From the NCBI RefSeq assembly GCF_018613835.1, contig NZ_JAGGPM010000027.1, positions 1 through 64,000 on the forward strand: a stretch of 64,000 bases of DNA, given 5' to 3'. The position numbers were made by a program, and so were the translations under genes. Below are positions 1-8,932 of the stretch, piece after piece; the first letter of the stretch is position 1; every line of letters starts with the position of its first letter. Below the pieces are notes generated by a model, which was not told the origin of the DNA, did no database searches, and saw only the letters and a program-made list of their open reading frames with translations. This stretch comes from Arthrobacter sp. ISL-5. GTDB taxonomy: Bacteria; Actinomycetota; Actinomycetes; Actinomycetales; Micrococcaceae.

Positions 1-1
1 C

Positions 2-1486
2 GCGCCCGCCGTCAGTGCTGTCGCCGGCACAGCCGCGGCTGGTGCCTCCAGCTCCGCTGCCACTTCCACGTCCGCCGCGGTCCCGGCGGTGTCGCCGGCC
101 GATGACGGGTCCCGCAACACCGCCGAGTTCCTCAGGACCCGGCTAAGGATCGGCGCCGGAGAAGCCCGCCGCCGCCTCGCCCTCGCCTCCGCCATACTCC
201 CCCGCACCGGCATCACCGGCCAGCCCATGCCCCCGGCCTACGAAGAAACCGCCGCCGCACTCGCTACCGGGACCATCGCCTCCCGCGCCGGAACCATCAT
301 CACCACCGCCCTGGACCGCGTCCGCCACCTCGCCGCCCCCGCCGACCTCGCCCGGATGGAACACACCCTCACCCGCACCGCGATCGAGAACGACCACGAC
401 TTCCTCACCCGCATCGCCCACCGCTGGGCCGACGCCATCGACCAGGACGGCACCGAACCCACCGAAGAAGACCTCCGCCACCGCCAAGGCGCCTTCCTCC
501 GCCGCCCCCGCCGCGGACTCCACCACCTCGAAATCTTCGCCACCCCCGACCAATACGAACACCTCCTCACCGTCATGAACACCGCCACCAACCCCCGCAC
601 CCAACCCACACCCAGCCCCGATGCAGGCACAGGCGGAGACAGCGGAGACGGCGGAGACAGCGGAACCGACAACGCGGACGGCGCACTACCGGGGCCCGGG
701 TTCGGCGCCGCCGCCGAAACCGCCGCCGCAGACGCGCCGCTGGAACGCCGCACCCGGCCCCAGCAACTCCTCGACGGCCTCATCGGCGCCTGCAAGGCTG
801 CCCTCGCCACCGGAACCCTGCCCGCCACCGGCGGACTCCGACCCCAAGTCATGGTCACCATCAGCTACCAGGACCTGCTCAACCGCCTCGAGACCACCGC
901 CGCCAACGGACCCCGCTACACGGCCGGAAACCCCAGCCCCACCCGCGGCAGCCACCCGTCCCTGGCAGGCAGCGTTCCAGAGTCCCCGGCCGGCCACCTC
1001 CCCGCGTCCCCGGCAGGCCACCTCCCCGCGTCCACCGCGGACGGGCCTCCCGGCACCGCGACCGGCACCGGAACGTTCACCTTCACCGGACCCGTCGCCC
1101 CCGCCACCATCCGCAAAATCGCCTGCGACGCCGACATCATCCCCGTCCTGCTCGGCAGCGAAGGCCGCATCCTCGACATCGGCCGCACCACCAGAATCTT
1201 CCCGCCCCACATCCGCAAAGCCATCACCGCCCGCGACCAAGGCTGCACCTTCCCCAACTGCACCATCCCCGCCCCCTGGTGCGAAGCCCACCACACCACC
1301 TACTGGTCACACGGCGGACCCACCAACACCGACAACGGCACCCTCCTCTGCTCCCATCACCACCACCTCATCCATAAAGAACAGTGGACCATCCACATGC
1401 AAAGCGGCGTCCCGTGGTTCATCCCGCCACCGCACATCGACCCGCGCCAGGTCCCGCGGAGAAACAACTACTTCAGGCTCGAATGA
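2..1486 (+). CDS. DUF222 / HNH endonuclease domain protein (5' end cut off by window)
   Basis: The frame is open to the left edge, so the gene starts outside the window; a GTG at 89 is available but would remove the N-terminal part of DUF222. The visible 490 or so residues hold the C-terminal portion of DUF222 and then an HNH nuclease module around nt 1240-1390: a CTFPNC zinc knuckle, a second Cys, the HH pair, N, and a run of histidines. The middle is low-complexity Gly/Asp/Ala/Pro with tandem repeats. This family is the one known in mycobacteria as 13E12 repeat proteins. It is multicopy in Arthrobacter-type genomes and its biological role is unclear. Family assignment is firm; nuclease activity is inferred from the HNH residues. 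Confidence 0.85.
   Translation, partial: APAVSAVAGTAAAGASSSAATSTSAAVPAVSPADDGSRNTAEFLRTRLRIGAGEARRRLALASAILPRTGITGQPMPPAYEETAAALATGTIASRAGTIITTALDRVRHLAAPADLARMEHTLTRTAIENDHDFLTRIAHRWADAIDQDGTEPTEEDLRHRQGAFLRRPRRGLHHLEIFATPDQYEHLLTVMNTATNPRTQPTPSPDAGTGGDSGDGGDSGTDNADGALPGPGFGAAAETAAADAPLERRTRPQQLLDGLIGACKAALATGTLPATGGLRPQVMVTISYQDLLNRLETTAANGPRYTAGNPSPTRGSHPSLAGSVPESPAGHLPASPAGHLPASTADGPPGTATGTGTFTFTGPVAPATIRKIACDADIIPVLLGSEGRILDIGRTTRIFPPHIRKAITARDQGCTFPNCTIPAPWCEAHHTTYWSHGGPTNTDNGTLLCSHHHHLIHKEQWTIHMQSGVPWFIPPPHIDPRQVPRRNNYFRLE
983..1030 (+). repeat. Two 24-bp in-frame tandem repeats inside the DUF222/HNH gene
   Basis: Two adjacent 24-bp units differ at one position and encode a duplicated SPAGHLPA-type octapeptide in the linker between DUF222 and the HNH module. 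The repeat keeps the frame, so it only lengthens a disordered Pro/Ala linker. Confidence 0.8.
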
Positions 1487-1549
1487 CGGCCAGCGAATGC
1501 TGCGTTCGTGGAGAAGCGAATGCGGTGAGCCCGGCGGTGCGGCATATGG

Positions 1550-2398
1550 TTATTTCTTCCCGAAGAGCCCGCCCAGCAGCCCGCCAAGGCCAGCATCGCC
1601 GCCGTCGTCGTTCTTCCTGCCCTCCGGCTTCTCGTCAGGGCCGTCGGGAAGGTCGACCTCGATTAGCTCGCCCGGGACGGGCGCGCCGGACTGCCGTGTG
1701 GGTTGCCCGAGAGGTTCTGCCGGCTGCTGTGATGTGGAGTCGTTCATAGGCTCGGGAGCCAGCGCATCCAGCGGCTGCCCATCCAGCGGCTGCCCACCCT
1801 GCGGCTGGCCGCCGCCCAGGATGCCGCCAAGAATGTCCCCCAAGCCTCCCTGGCCCTGCCCTCCGGCACCGGCAGCGCCGCCGAGGATGCCGCCCAGGAT
1901 GCTGCCAATATCGATGCCGCCTGCCCTGCCGGCGGCCCCACCGGCGCCGATTCCGCCTGGCAGCGGCGAGGCCTGTCCGCCACCCTGCGGCCCGCCGAGG
2001 ATCTTTTTGGCCAGGTAGGACATGATGATCGGGGCGAGAATCGGAAGCAGCTTGCGGACCAGGTCCCCGCCAGCGCCGCCCAGGTTGGCCGTGCCCGCCA
2101 ACTGGCTTGCCACCTGGTCCTGCTGGCCGCCGAAGACGTGGCTCACGATCTTCTCGCCGTCGGCGGTGTCAACCTGCGTGGCGTCCACGCCGCCGTCAGT
2201 CAGGCCGTCCTGATGCTGGGCCAGCGCGGATTCGAGGGACGCTGCGCCGTCCGGGGCCTGGGCGTTGTTCTGCATGCCGGCCAAGAGTGTGGGCACCGCG
2301 GTTTCCACCGCTGCCCGTGCGGACGCCGTGTCGGTGCCGAGCAGGGCTGCGATCTGGTCAACCGGGATCTGGTCCAGGAGGTCATGGATGTCGGTCAA
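1550..2398 (-). CDS. DUF937 domain-containing protein
   Basis: The 282-residue product begins at a TTG preceded by a good GAAGGAG site 6 nt upstream. Residues 1 to about 130 match the DUF937 pattern: a short helical start (DLLDQIPVDQIAALLG), then the conserved 'VPTLLAGMQNNA' and 'LESALAQH' segments. The C-terminal half is Gly/Gln/Pro-rich with GGILGG and GQPLD repeats and is probably disordered. DUF937 has no established biochemical role. No signal peptide or clear membrane segment is visible. It points away from ribF, leaving about 235 bp between the two divergent genes. Confidence 0.8.
   Translation of the reverse strand: MTDIHDLLDQIPVDQIAALLGTDTASARAAVETAVPTLLAGMQNNAQAPDGAASLESALAQHQDGLTDGGVDATQVDTADGEKIVSHVFGGQQDQVASQLAGTANLGGAGGDLVRKLLPILAPIIMSYLAKKILGGPQGGGQASPLPGGIGAGGAAGRAGGIDIGSILGGILGGAAGAGGQGQGGLGDILGGILGGGQPQGGQPLDGQPLDALAPEPMNDSTSQQPAEPLGQPTRQSGAPVPGELIEVDLPDGPDEKPEGRKNDDGGDAGLGGLLGGLFGKK
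1766..1795 (+). repeat. 15-bp perfect tandem duplication in the DUF937 gene
   Basis: ATCCAGCGGCTGCCC occurs twice head to tail. Read on the minus strand it encodes the duplicated GQPLD of the low-complexity tail. Confidence 0.85.
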
Positions 2399-2634
2399 GG
2401 TGTACTCCTTCTGGTCCGCAGGGGGCGCGGATTTTCGGGGGAGCGGCGCAGGCTCGCGTCGCCGGACAGCTGCCCCTGCATCGTAGTCCGGGACTCCAGC
2501 AGGGGGTAGATCACCACAGGCGCAGGCTCCGCCGCGGTCCGTGGCGCCGGCCGAATGCGGGTAATCTTAGAGAGTTCCGGAGCCTGGATGGGCACCCGGA
2601 CGTGTTTCCTGTCAGGCAGTAAAAGGCGAGGTTG

Positions 2635-3618
2635 ATGGTCCACATCTGGAACGATCCGACCGAGGTCCCCGACGACTTTGGTCCTTCCGTTGTCACTATC
2701 GGCAATTTCGACGGCGTCCACCGCGGCCACCAGCAGGTGCTGTCCCAGCTCATCCGGACCGCACGGATGAACCGCGCCCGGTCGGTCGCCGTGACATTCG
2801 ACCCCCACCCGGCGCAGGTCCACCGGCCGGAGAGCGCGCCCGAGCTGATCATGGGGCTCGAGGACAAACTCCAGGCCCTCGGCGAGCTTGGCCTGGACGC
2901 GGTTCTTGTCATGAAGTATTCGCTCGAGCTTGCGAGCCTCACCCCCGAGGAGTTCGTGGGTTCGGTCCTGGTCGACAGCCTGCACGCCAGCCACGTGGTC
3001 ATCGGCCATGACGCCCGTTTCGGCCGGGGCAACTCCGGTGACCTGAATACCATGAAGCGGCTCGGCGAGCAGTTCGGCTTTGAGGTGCTGGTCATCAGCG
3101 AATTCGGTTCCGAGGGTTTCCCGCTGCACGACGACGGCGGGACGGACCGCCGCTGTTCGTCCACGTGGGTGCGTGAAGCGCTGAACGACGGCGACGTCGC
3201 CACGGCCGCAGCCGTCCTCGGCCGTCCGCACCGGATGCGGGGGGAAGTGGTCCACGGGGCCGCCCGGGGCCGTGCCTTGGGATTCCCCACCGCCAACCTC
3301 GCCCATGAAGCGAGCGGCTTCATCCCGGCAGACGGCATCTATGCGGGCTGGCTCGTGGACCAGGATGGCACGCGGTGGCCGGCCGCCATCTCCGTCGGAT
3401 CAAATCCGACGTTCGATGGCGTCAGCCGCCAGGTGGAGGCCCATGTCATTGACCGTCCGGAAGAGACCATTGAGGACTTCAATCTGTACGGCCAGACAGT
3501 AGTAGTGGAATTTGTCGCCAGGCTCCGTGGCATGGTGGCATACCGTGGGCCTGAAGCCCTCGTGGAGCAGATGCGCGAGGATGTGGTGCAAACGCACGGC
3601 ATCCTCCTCAAGCGCTGA
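2635..3618 (+). CDS. ribF: Bifunctional riboflavin kinase / FAD synthetase
   Basis: This 327-residue protein converts riboflavin to FMN and FMN to FAD in the cytoplasm. The N-terminal nucleotidyltransferase domain carries the GNFDGVHRGHQ motif at about residues 18-28. The C-terminal riboflavin kinase domain begins near residue 200 and contains the GFPTANL motif. Length is normal for prokaryotic RibF. The ATG at 2635 is preferred over the TTG immediately before it. A candidate -10 element (TAATCT, 2562-2567) lies about 70 nt upstream. RibF usually neighbours truB and rpsO in actinobacteria; here a kynurenine pair separates it from rpsO. Confidence 0.95.
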   Translation: MVHIWNDPTEVPDDFGPSVVTIGNFDGVHRGHQQVLSQLIRTARMNRARSVAVTFDPHPAQVHRPESAPELIMGLEDKLQALGELGLDAVLVMKYSLELASLTPEEFVGSVLVDSLHASHVVIGHDARFGRGNSGDLNTMKRLGEQFGFEVLVISEFGSEGFPLHDDGGTDRRCSSTWVREALNDGDVATAAAVLGRPHRMRGEVVHGAARGRALGFPTANLAHEASGFIPADGIYAGWLVDQDGTRWPAAISVGSNPTFDGVSRQVEAHVIDRPEETIEDFNLYGQTVVVEFVARLRGMVAYRGPEALVEQMREDVVQTHGILLKR

Positions 3619-3659
3619 ACCGCCCGCCCCACACAGTTATTGGCAAGGAAGGCAACGCT

Positions 3660-4514
3660 GTGACCGTGGAGAAAAACACCAGAAAACTGGACAAGGGGAT
3701 CGTCCGCGATTTCAGTTCCCGGATGAGCTACGCGTCCTACCTCCAGCTGCCCACGCTGCTCAGCGCCCAGCAGCCGGTCAGCGAGCCGGAACATCACGAC
3801 GAACTGCTGTTCATCATCCAGCACCAGACCACGGAGCTGTGGCTCAAGCTGGTGCTCCATGAGCTCCGGAGCGCCGCGGAACGGCTGCGGGCGGACGACC
3901 TCGGAACCGCGCTCAAAGGCATCGCCCGGGTCAAGCACATCCAGAAGACCCTGACCGAACAGTGGTCGGTGCTCGCCACGCTGACGCCCACAGAGTACTC
4001 GGAATTCCGCGGCTTCCTGGGCAACTCGTCGGGATTCCAGTCCAGCCAGTACCGGGCCGTGGAATTCGTGCTCGGCAACAAGAACAAGAAGATGCTGCCC
4101 GTGTTCGAGTCCGATCCGGAGGCCCACGCACTGCTGCAGGAAGTCCTCGAGGCCCCGAGCATCTACGACGAATTCCTGGCGTACCTCAAGCGGCAGGGCT
4201 TCGACGTTCCCGATTCCGTGCTCAACCGGGATGTGACGAAGGCCCATGAGTTCGCGCCCGAGCTGGTGCCGCTGTTCAAGCACATCTACGAAAACGCCTC
4301 CGCTAACTGGGGCGCCTATGAGGCGTGCGAGGAACTCGTGGACCTGGAGGACAACTTCCAGCTGTGGAGGTTCCGGCACCTGCGCACCGTCCAGCGGACC
4401 ATCGGCATGAAGTCCGGCACCGGCGGCTCCAGCGGTGCGGCGTTCCTGCAGAAGGCCCTCGAACTGACGTTCTTCCCGGAACTGTTCGCCGTCCGGACGG
4501 AGATCGGCCAGTGA
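3660..4514 (+). CDS. kynA: Tryptophan 2,3-dioxygenase
   Basis: The 284-residue protein is a haem enzyme that opens the indole ring of L-tryptophan to give N-formylkynurenine, the first step of the kynurenine pathway. Recognisable family blocks are MSYASYLQLPTLL near the start, HHDELLFIIQHQTTELWLK with the substrate and haem-side histidine region at about residues 43-62, and the C-terminal RHLRTVQRTIG...GTGGSSG segment that closes over the active site. The start is a GTG after AAGGAAGG. Its stop overlaps the kynU start by 4 nt, so the two are probably translationally coupled. No kynurenine formamidase is visible next door; it must be encoded elsewhere. Confidence 0.95.
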   Translation: MTVEKNTRKLDKGIVRDFSSRMSYASYLQLPTLLSAQQPVSEPEHHDELLFIIQHQTTELWLKLVLHELRSAAERLRADDLGTALKGIARVKHIQKTLTEQWSVLATLTPTEYSEFRGFLGNSSGFQSSQYRAVEFVLGNKNKKMLPVFESDPEAHALLQEVLEAPSIYDEFLAYLKRQGFDVPDSVLNRDVTKAHEFAPELVPLFKHIYENASANWGAYEACEELVDLEDNFQLWRFRHLRTVQRTIGMKSGTGGSSGAAFLQKALELTFFPELFAVRTEIGQ

Positions 4515-5782
4515 GCGCCACTAACCCCCAGGCGGCCAACCCGCAGGAGACGGACACCACAGACGCTCTCCGGCAGCGCGCCGTTGAACTGGACGCCGCA
4601 GGCCCGCTGGCAGGCTACCGCGACCACTTCGTCGGCACGGAAACCGACCTGTCCTACCTGGACGGCAACTCCCTGGGCCGCCCGCTCAAGCGCACCGCCG
4701 GCGACATCAGCACATTTATCCAGGAGGGCTGGGGCGGCCGCCTGATCCGCGGCTGGGACGAGGAATGGCTGGACCTGCCCCAGGCCATCGGCGACCAGCT
4801 GGGCCGTGCGGTCATCGGTGCGGCCCCGGGGCAGACCATTATCGCCGACTCCACCACGGTGGTCCTGTACAAGCTGATTCGCGCGGCGCTGGCCGCCGTC
4901 ACCGACCCCGCCCGAACCGAAATCGTGCTGGACACGGACAATTTCCCCACCGACCGCTACCTCGTCGAGGGCATCGCCCGCGAAGAGGGCCTTACGCTGC
5001 GCTGGATCGACGCCGATCCCGCCTCCGGGGTGACCCTTGACCAGGTGAGGGAGGCAGTGGGACCGGCCACCGCCGTCGTGCTTCTCAGCCATGTGGCGTA
5101 CCGCTCGGGGTTCCTGGCCGACATGCCCGGAATAACGGCGGCGGTGCACGACGCCGGCGGGCTGGTGGTGTGGGATCTGTGCCATTCCGCGGGGTCGGTG
5201 GAGGTGGAGCTGGACGCCTGCGGCGTCGATTTTGCCGCCGGCTGCACCTACAAGTACCTGAACGGCGGCCCCGGCTCGCCGGCCTTCGCCTACGTCAACG
5301 CCCGGCACCTTGGCAGCCTGTCGCAGCCCATCTGGGGATGGATGGGCAGGAAAGACGCCTTCGAAATGGGGCCCGGCTACGAGGCGGCTCCGGGAATCCG
5401 CGGCTTCCTCAGCGGCACGCCCGCCATCTTCGGGATGATCGCGATGCGCGGCACCCTGGACCTGATCGAGGAAGCTGGCATGCCTGCCATCCGGGAGAAA
5501 TCGCGCCGGCTCACCGCGTATGCGCTGGATCTGCATGACGCGTGGCTGGCACCGGCCGGGGTGAAGCTTGCAACGCCTCGGGATCCGGAACTGCGGGGCA
5601 GCCACATCACCATCGACCATCCTGCCTTCCGCGAGGTGACGGCGGCGCTGTGGGAGAAGGACGTCATCCCGGATTTCCGCGCACCGCAGGGCATCAGGAT
5701 CGGCCTCTCCCCGCTGAGCACGGGCTTCGCGGAGCTGCAGCGCGGCATGGACGCCATCCGGGCGCTGCTTCCGGCGGACTGA
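4511..5782 (+). CDS. kynU: Kynureninase
   Basis: This 423-residue PLP enzyme cleaves kynurenine to anthranilate and alanine. I chose the GTG at 4511, which overlaps the kynA stop as GTGA; the longer in-frame extension upstream lies inside kynA and is not needed. Family hallmarks are YLDGNSLGRP near the N-terminus, the CHSAGSVEVEL strand around residue 222, and the Schiff-base lysine in CTYKYLNGGPGSPAF at about residue 246. Length agrees with typical bacterial kynureninases (about 400-420). With kynA it forms a two-gene operon for tryptophan breakdown. Confidence 0.95.
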   Translation: MSATNPQAANPQETDTTDALRQRAVELDAAGPLAGYRDHFVGTETDLSYLDGNSLGRPLKRTAGDISTFIQEGWGGRLIRGWDEEWLDLPQAIGDQLGRAVIGAAPGQTIIADSTTVVLYKLIRAALAAVTDPARTEIVLDTDNFPTDRYLVEGIAREEGLTLRWIDADPASGVTLDQVREAVGPATAVVLLSHVAYRSGFLADMPGITAAVHDAGGLVVWDLCHSAGSVEVELDACGVDFAAGCTYKYLNGGPGSPAFAYVNARHLGSLSQPIWGWMGRKDAFEMGPGYEAAPGIRGFLSGTPAIFGMIAMRGTLDLIEEAGMPAIREKSRRLTAYALDLHDAWLAPAGVKLATPRDPELRGSHITIDHPAFREVTAALWEKDVIPDFRAPQGIRIGLSPLSTGFAELQRGMDAIRALLPAD

Positions 5783-5809
5783 CGGGATCCTGCCGGCTCC
5801 CTGCCGCGT

Positions 5810-5981
5810 TTCGACAAGATTGCAACAAGGCCGGTAAACTAAGCGGTGGATCCGGCTGCAGTCCGTGGTGGCTGGTTCCTGCTGTGTGCGGAACTCTCCC
5901 TCGTTGAGGGGGAAGATCCGCCGGGCACACCCGGCAGTGAAGTACTGACTCGGGCCTCACGGCACATCTCTAGGAGTTATT
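5810..5981 (+). promoter_or_regulatory. Putative rpsO promoter and structured 5' leader
   Basis: A weak -35 (TTCGAC, 5810-5815) and a -10-like TAAACT (5835-5840) could start an rpsO transcript with a leader of about 135 nt. The leader contains a TCCCTC/GAGGGGGA hairpin near 5896-5914 and a clean GCCGGG-CACA-CCCGGC hairpin at 5919-5934. S15 represses its own mRNA in several bacteria. Whether this leader is an S15 target is inference. Confidence 0.45.
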
Positions 5982-6251
5982 GTGGCACTTGACGCCGCTG
6001 TAAAGCAGTCCATCATCAAGGAATACGCAACGTCCGAGGGCGACACCGGTTCGCCGGAGGTCCAGGTTGCGGTCCTGACTCAGCGGATCAAGGATCTCAC
6101 TGAGCACATGAAGGAGCACAAGCACGACTTCCACACCCAGCGCGGTCTGCTGGCCATGGTTGGTCGTCGCAAGCGCATGCTCACCTACCTCAAGAACACG
6201 GACATCGCCCGCTACCGTGCGCTCATCGAGCGTCTCGGCCTGCGCCGCTAG
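5982..6251 (+). CDS. rpsO: 30S ribosomal protein S15
   Basis: The 89-residue protein binds the central domain of 16S rRNA in the small subunit. The sequence is the canonical S15 length and contains the family signature region [17 protein letters not shown] followed by the basic [17 protein letters not shown] block. Translation starts at a GTG with TAGGAG just upstream. It precedes pnp, the arrangement usual in bacteria, with a terminator-like hairpin in between. Confidence 0.98.
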   Translation: MALDAAVKQSIIKEYATSEGDTGSPEVQVAVLTQRIKDLTEHMKEHKHDFHTQRGLLAMVGRRKRMLTYLKNTDIARYRALIERLGLRR

Positions 6252-6263
6252 TCTGAACCAGGG

Positions 6264-6300
6264 GGCGGCCCTTTCCTCTGATGGAACGGGCCGCCTTCTT
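6264..6300 (+). terminator. Rho-independent-like terminator after rpsO
   Basis: GGCGGCCC at 6264-6271 pairs with GGGCCGCC at 6288-6295 and is followed by TTCTTC. The stem is strong and the T-tract is short and interrupted, so termination may be partial, feeding some transcript into pnp. Confidence 0.7.
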
Positions 6301-6301
6301 C

Positions 6302-6497
6302 AGTAGAAAACTAAACAGGAGGATCAACCGCATCACGCATTCGCGGTCCTCGGTAGTGATCCCCGGGAAGCTTCGTTGACTGAAGCCCGGCCCGTGGGTC
6401 TCGATCGATGACCGGGTGCAGTGCAGGCCAGTAGACAGATGCTGGACTGGGTTGATGCGGCTGGACTTCCGTCAAACAAGAAACGGAGGTGACTCTC
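6302..6497 (+). promoter_or_regulatory. pnp 5' leader with hairpins
   Basis: This 196-nt stretch has no convincing gene. It contains a stem CCGGG(aa)GCTTC / GAAGC(c)CGG within 6363-6390 and further GC-rich inverted repeats. In other bacteria pnp mRNA is autoregulated through cleavage of a leader hairpin. A similar role here is inference from position and structure. Confidence 0.4.
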
Positions 6498-8762
6498 TTG
6501 GAGGGTCCCGAAATCCAGTTCTCAGAAGCAGTCATTGACAATGGCCGCTTTGGCAAGCGTGTAATCCGCTTCGAAACCGGCCGTCTTGCCAAGCAGGCAG
6601 CCGGCGCAGCCATGGTGTACATCGACGAAGACACCGCGCTTCTGTCCGCCACCACGGCCGGCAAGCACCCGCGCGAAGGCTTCGACTTCTTCCCGCTGAC
6701 GGTCGACGTCGAAGAGCGCATGTACGCCGCGGGCCGCATCCCGGGCTCGTTCTTCCGCCGTGAAGGCCGCCCGTCCACCGAGGCCATCCTGGCTTGCCGC
6801 CTGATGGACCGTCCGCTGCGTCCGGCCTTCGTCAAGGGCCTTCGCAACGAGGTCCAGATCGTCGTCACCGTCCTGGCCATCAACCCGGATGAGCTCTACG
6901 ACGTCGTGGCCATCAACGCCTCCTCGATGTCCACCCAGCTGTCCGGACTTCCGTTCTCCGGCCCGATCGGCGGCGTCCGCGTTGCCCTCGTGGCGGACGA
7001 GCAGGGTTCGCAGTGGGTTGCCTTCCCGAAGCACTCGCAGCTGGAGAACTCCGTCTTCAACATGGTGGTTGCCGGCCGCGTAGCCGGTGACGACGTCGCG
7101 ATCATGATGGTCGAGGCCGAAGCCACGGACAACTCCTGGAACCTCATCAAGGAACAGGGCGCCACTGCCCCCACCGAAGAGGTTGTATCCGAAGGCCTCG
7201 AGGCCGCCAAGCCGTTCATCAAGGCCCTCTGCGACGCCCAGCAGGACCTGGCAGCCCGCGCCGCCAAGCCCACCGTTGAGTTCCCGGTCTTCCTGGACTA
7301 CCAGGACGACGTGTACGCCGCTGTCGAGGCCGCTGCAGCCGAGAAGCTGACCGCCGTGTTCCAGATCGCCGACAAGCAGGAACGCGACAACGCCGCAGAC
7401 GAGCTGAAGGAAGAAGTCGTTGCTTCGCTGTCCGGCCAGTTCGAAGGCCGCGAGAAGGAACTGTCCGCAGCCTTCCGCTCCGTCACCAAGCACGTGGTGC
7501 GCCAGCGCATCCTGAAGGACCAGGTCCGCATCGACGGCCGCGGCCTGACGGACATCCGCCAGCTGACCGCCGAGGTCGAGGTTCTTCCCCGCGTCCACGG
7601 CTCGGCAATCTTCGAGCGCGGCGAAACCCAGATCATGGGTGTCACCACGCTGAACATGCTGAAGATGGAACAGCAGATCGACTCGCTGTCGCCGGTGACG
7701 CGCAAGCGCTACATGCACAACTACAACTTCCCGCCGTACTCCACCGGTGAGACCGGCCGCGTCGGTTCGCCGAAGCGCCGCGAAATCGGCCACGGCGCCC
7801 TGGCCGAGCGCGCGCTCGTGCCGGTGCTCCCGTCCCGCGAGGAGTTCCCGTACGCCATCCGCCAGGTGTCTGAGGCCCTCAGCTCCAACGGTTCGACGTC
7901 GATGGGCTCGGTCTGCGCCTCCACGCTGTCCATGCTCAACGCCGGTGTGCCGCTGAAGGCCGCCGTCGCCGGCATCGCCATGGGCCTGGTCTCCGACCAG
8001 GTTGACGGCCAGACCCGCTATGCGGCCCTGACCGACATCCTTGGCGCCGAAGACGCCTTCGGCGACATGGACTTCAAGGTCGCCGGTACGTCCGAGTTCG
8101 TCACGGCCATCCAGCTGGACACCAAGCTCGACGGTATCCCCGCCTCCGTGCTGGCAGCAGCCCTGAAGCAGGCCCGCGAAGCACGCCTGCACATCCTCGA
8201 GGTCATCAACGCCGCGATCGACACCCCGGACGAGCTCTCCGAGTTCGCACCGCGCGTCATCGCCGTCAAGATCCCCGTGGACAAGATCGGCGAGGTCATT
8301 GGCCCCAAGGGCAAGATGATCAACCAGATCCAGGAAGACACCGGCGCGGACATCTCCATCGAGGATGACGGCACGGTCTACATCGGCGCCACCAACGGTC
8401 CGTCTGCCGACGCAGCACGGTCCGCGATCAACGCCATCGCCAACCCGCAGGTTCCGGAAATCGGCGAGCGCTACCTGGGCACGGTCGTCAAGACCACCAC
8501 GTTCGGCGCCTTCATTTCCCTGACCCCGGGCAAGGATGGCCTGCTGCACATCTCCGAGCTGCGCAAGATCGCCGGCGGCAAGCGCGTGGACAACGTCGAA
8601 GACGTGGTCTCCGTGGGCCAGAAGATCCAGGTCGAGATCACCAAGATCGACGACCGCGGAAAGCTGTCCCTGTCTCCCGTGGTAGCCGAAGAAGAAGGCG
8701 CCGGCGAAGCCGAGCGCGTTCACGCCTCGGCAAACACGGAGGGCTCCGACTCCGCCGAGTAG
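6498..8762 (+). CDS. pnp: Polyribonucleotide nucleotidyltransferase (PNPase)
   Basis: The 754-residue phosphorolytic 3'-5' exoribonuclease contributes to mRNA decay and RNA turnover. Order: first RNase PH domain, all-alpha linker, second RNase PH domain ([11 protein letters not shown] start near residue 343), KH domain ([12 protein letters not shown] at about 604) and S1 domain ([13 protein letters not shown] at about 662). I chose the TTG at 6498 because a perfect GGAGG lies 8 nt upstream; the GTG at 6489 overlaps that site. The acidic C-terminal tail after S1 is short. Confidence 0.97.
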   Translation: MEGPEIQFSEAVIDNGRFGKRVIRFETGRLAKQAAGAAMVYIDEDTALLSATTAGKHPREGFDFFPLTVDVEERMYAAGRIPGSFFRREGRPSTEAILACRLMDRPLRPAFVKGLRNEVQIVVTVLAINPDELYDVVAINASSMSTQLSGLPFSGPIGGVRVALVADEQGSQWVAFPKHSQLENSVFNMVVAGRVAGDDVAIMMVEAEATDNSWNLIKEQGATAPTEEVVSEGLEAAKPFIKALCDAQQDLAARAAKPTVEFPVFLDYQDDVYAAVEAAAAEKLTAVFQIADKQERDNAADELKEEVVASLSGQFEGREKELSAAFRSVTKHVVRQRILKDQVRIDGRGLTDIRQLTAEVEVLPRVHGSAIFERGETQIMGVTTLNMLKMEQQIDSLSPVTRKRYMHNYNFPPYSTGETGRVGSPKRREIGHGALAERALVPVLPSREEFPYAIRQVSEALSSNGSTSMGSVCASTLSMLNAGVPLKAAVAGIAMGLVSDQVDGQTRYAALTDILGAEDAFGDMDFKVAGTSEFVTAIQLDTKLDGIPASVLAAALKQAREARLHILEVINAAIDTPDELSEFAPRVIAVKIPVDKIGEVIGPKGKMINQIQEDTGADISIEDDGTVYIGATNGPSADAARSAINAIANPQVPEIGERYLGTVVKTTTFGAFISLTPGKDGLLHISELRKIAGGKRVDNVEDVVSVGQKIQVEITKIDDRGKLSLSPVVAEEEGAGEAERVHASANTEGSDSAE

Positions 8763-8806
8763 TTCCATGGCTCGGGCAGCGACACGCAGTCGTTGCTGAG
8801 CCGAAG

Positions 8807-8847
8807 ACGGCGGGGCCGGTGGTTGATCCACCGGCCCCGCCGCCGTT
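8807..8847 (+). terminator. Terminator hairpin after pnp
   Basis: ACGGCGGGGCCGGTGG pairs with CCACCGGCCCCGCCGCCGT around a TTGAT loop with one bulge. The U-tract is minimal (TT), as is common in high-GC actinobacteria. Confidence 0.7.
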
Positions 8848-8932
8848 AACCCGGGCTCCCGGGGAGACGCCGACCGCGGGGCCCGCTGGTACGATTGCAG
8901 GCAGATTTGGCTCCGCTTCCTGAAAGGCCTTG

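Noticed and set aside
621..2018. Long forward frame overlapping the DUF222 gene and DUF937
   Set aside because: It encodes Pro/Ser/Thr-rich junk in the +1 frame of two real genes and runs antisense through DUF937.
4325..4510. Upstream extension of kynU
   Set aside because: It lies wholly inside kynA and lacks kynureninase similarity; the GTG overlapping the kynA stop fits the family length.
6522..8831. 769-codon open frame antisense to pnp
   Set aside because: It mirrors the third-position GC bias of pnp; the translation is low-complexity Gly/Val/Asp without domains. The same applies to long antisense frames over dapA-rnj (22397-24361) and ftsK (26597-28777).
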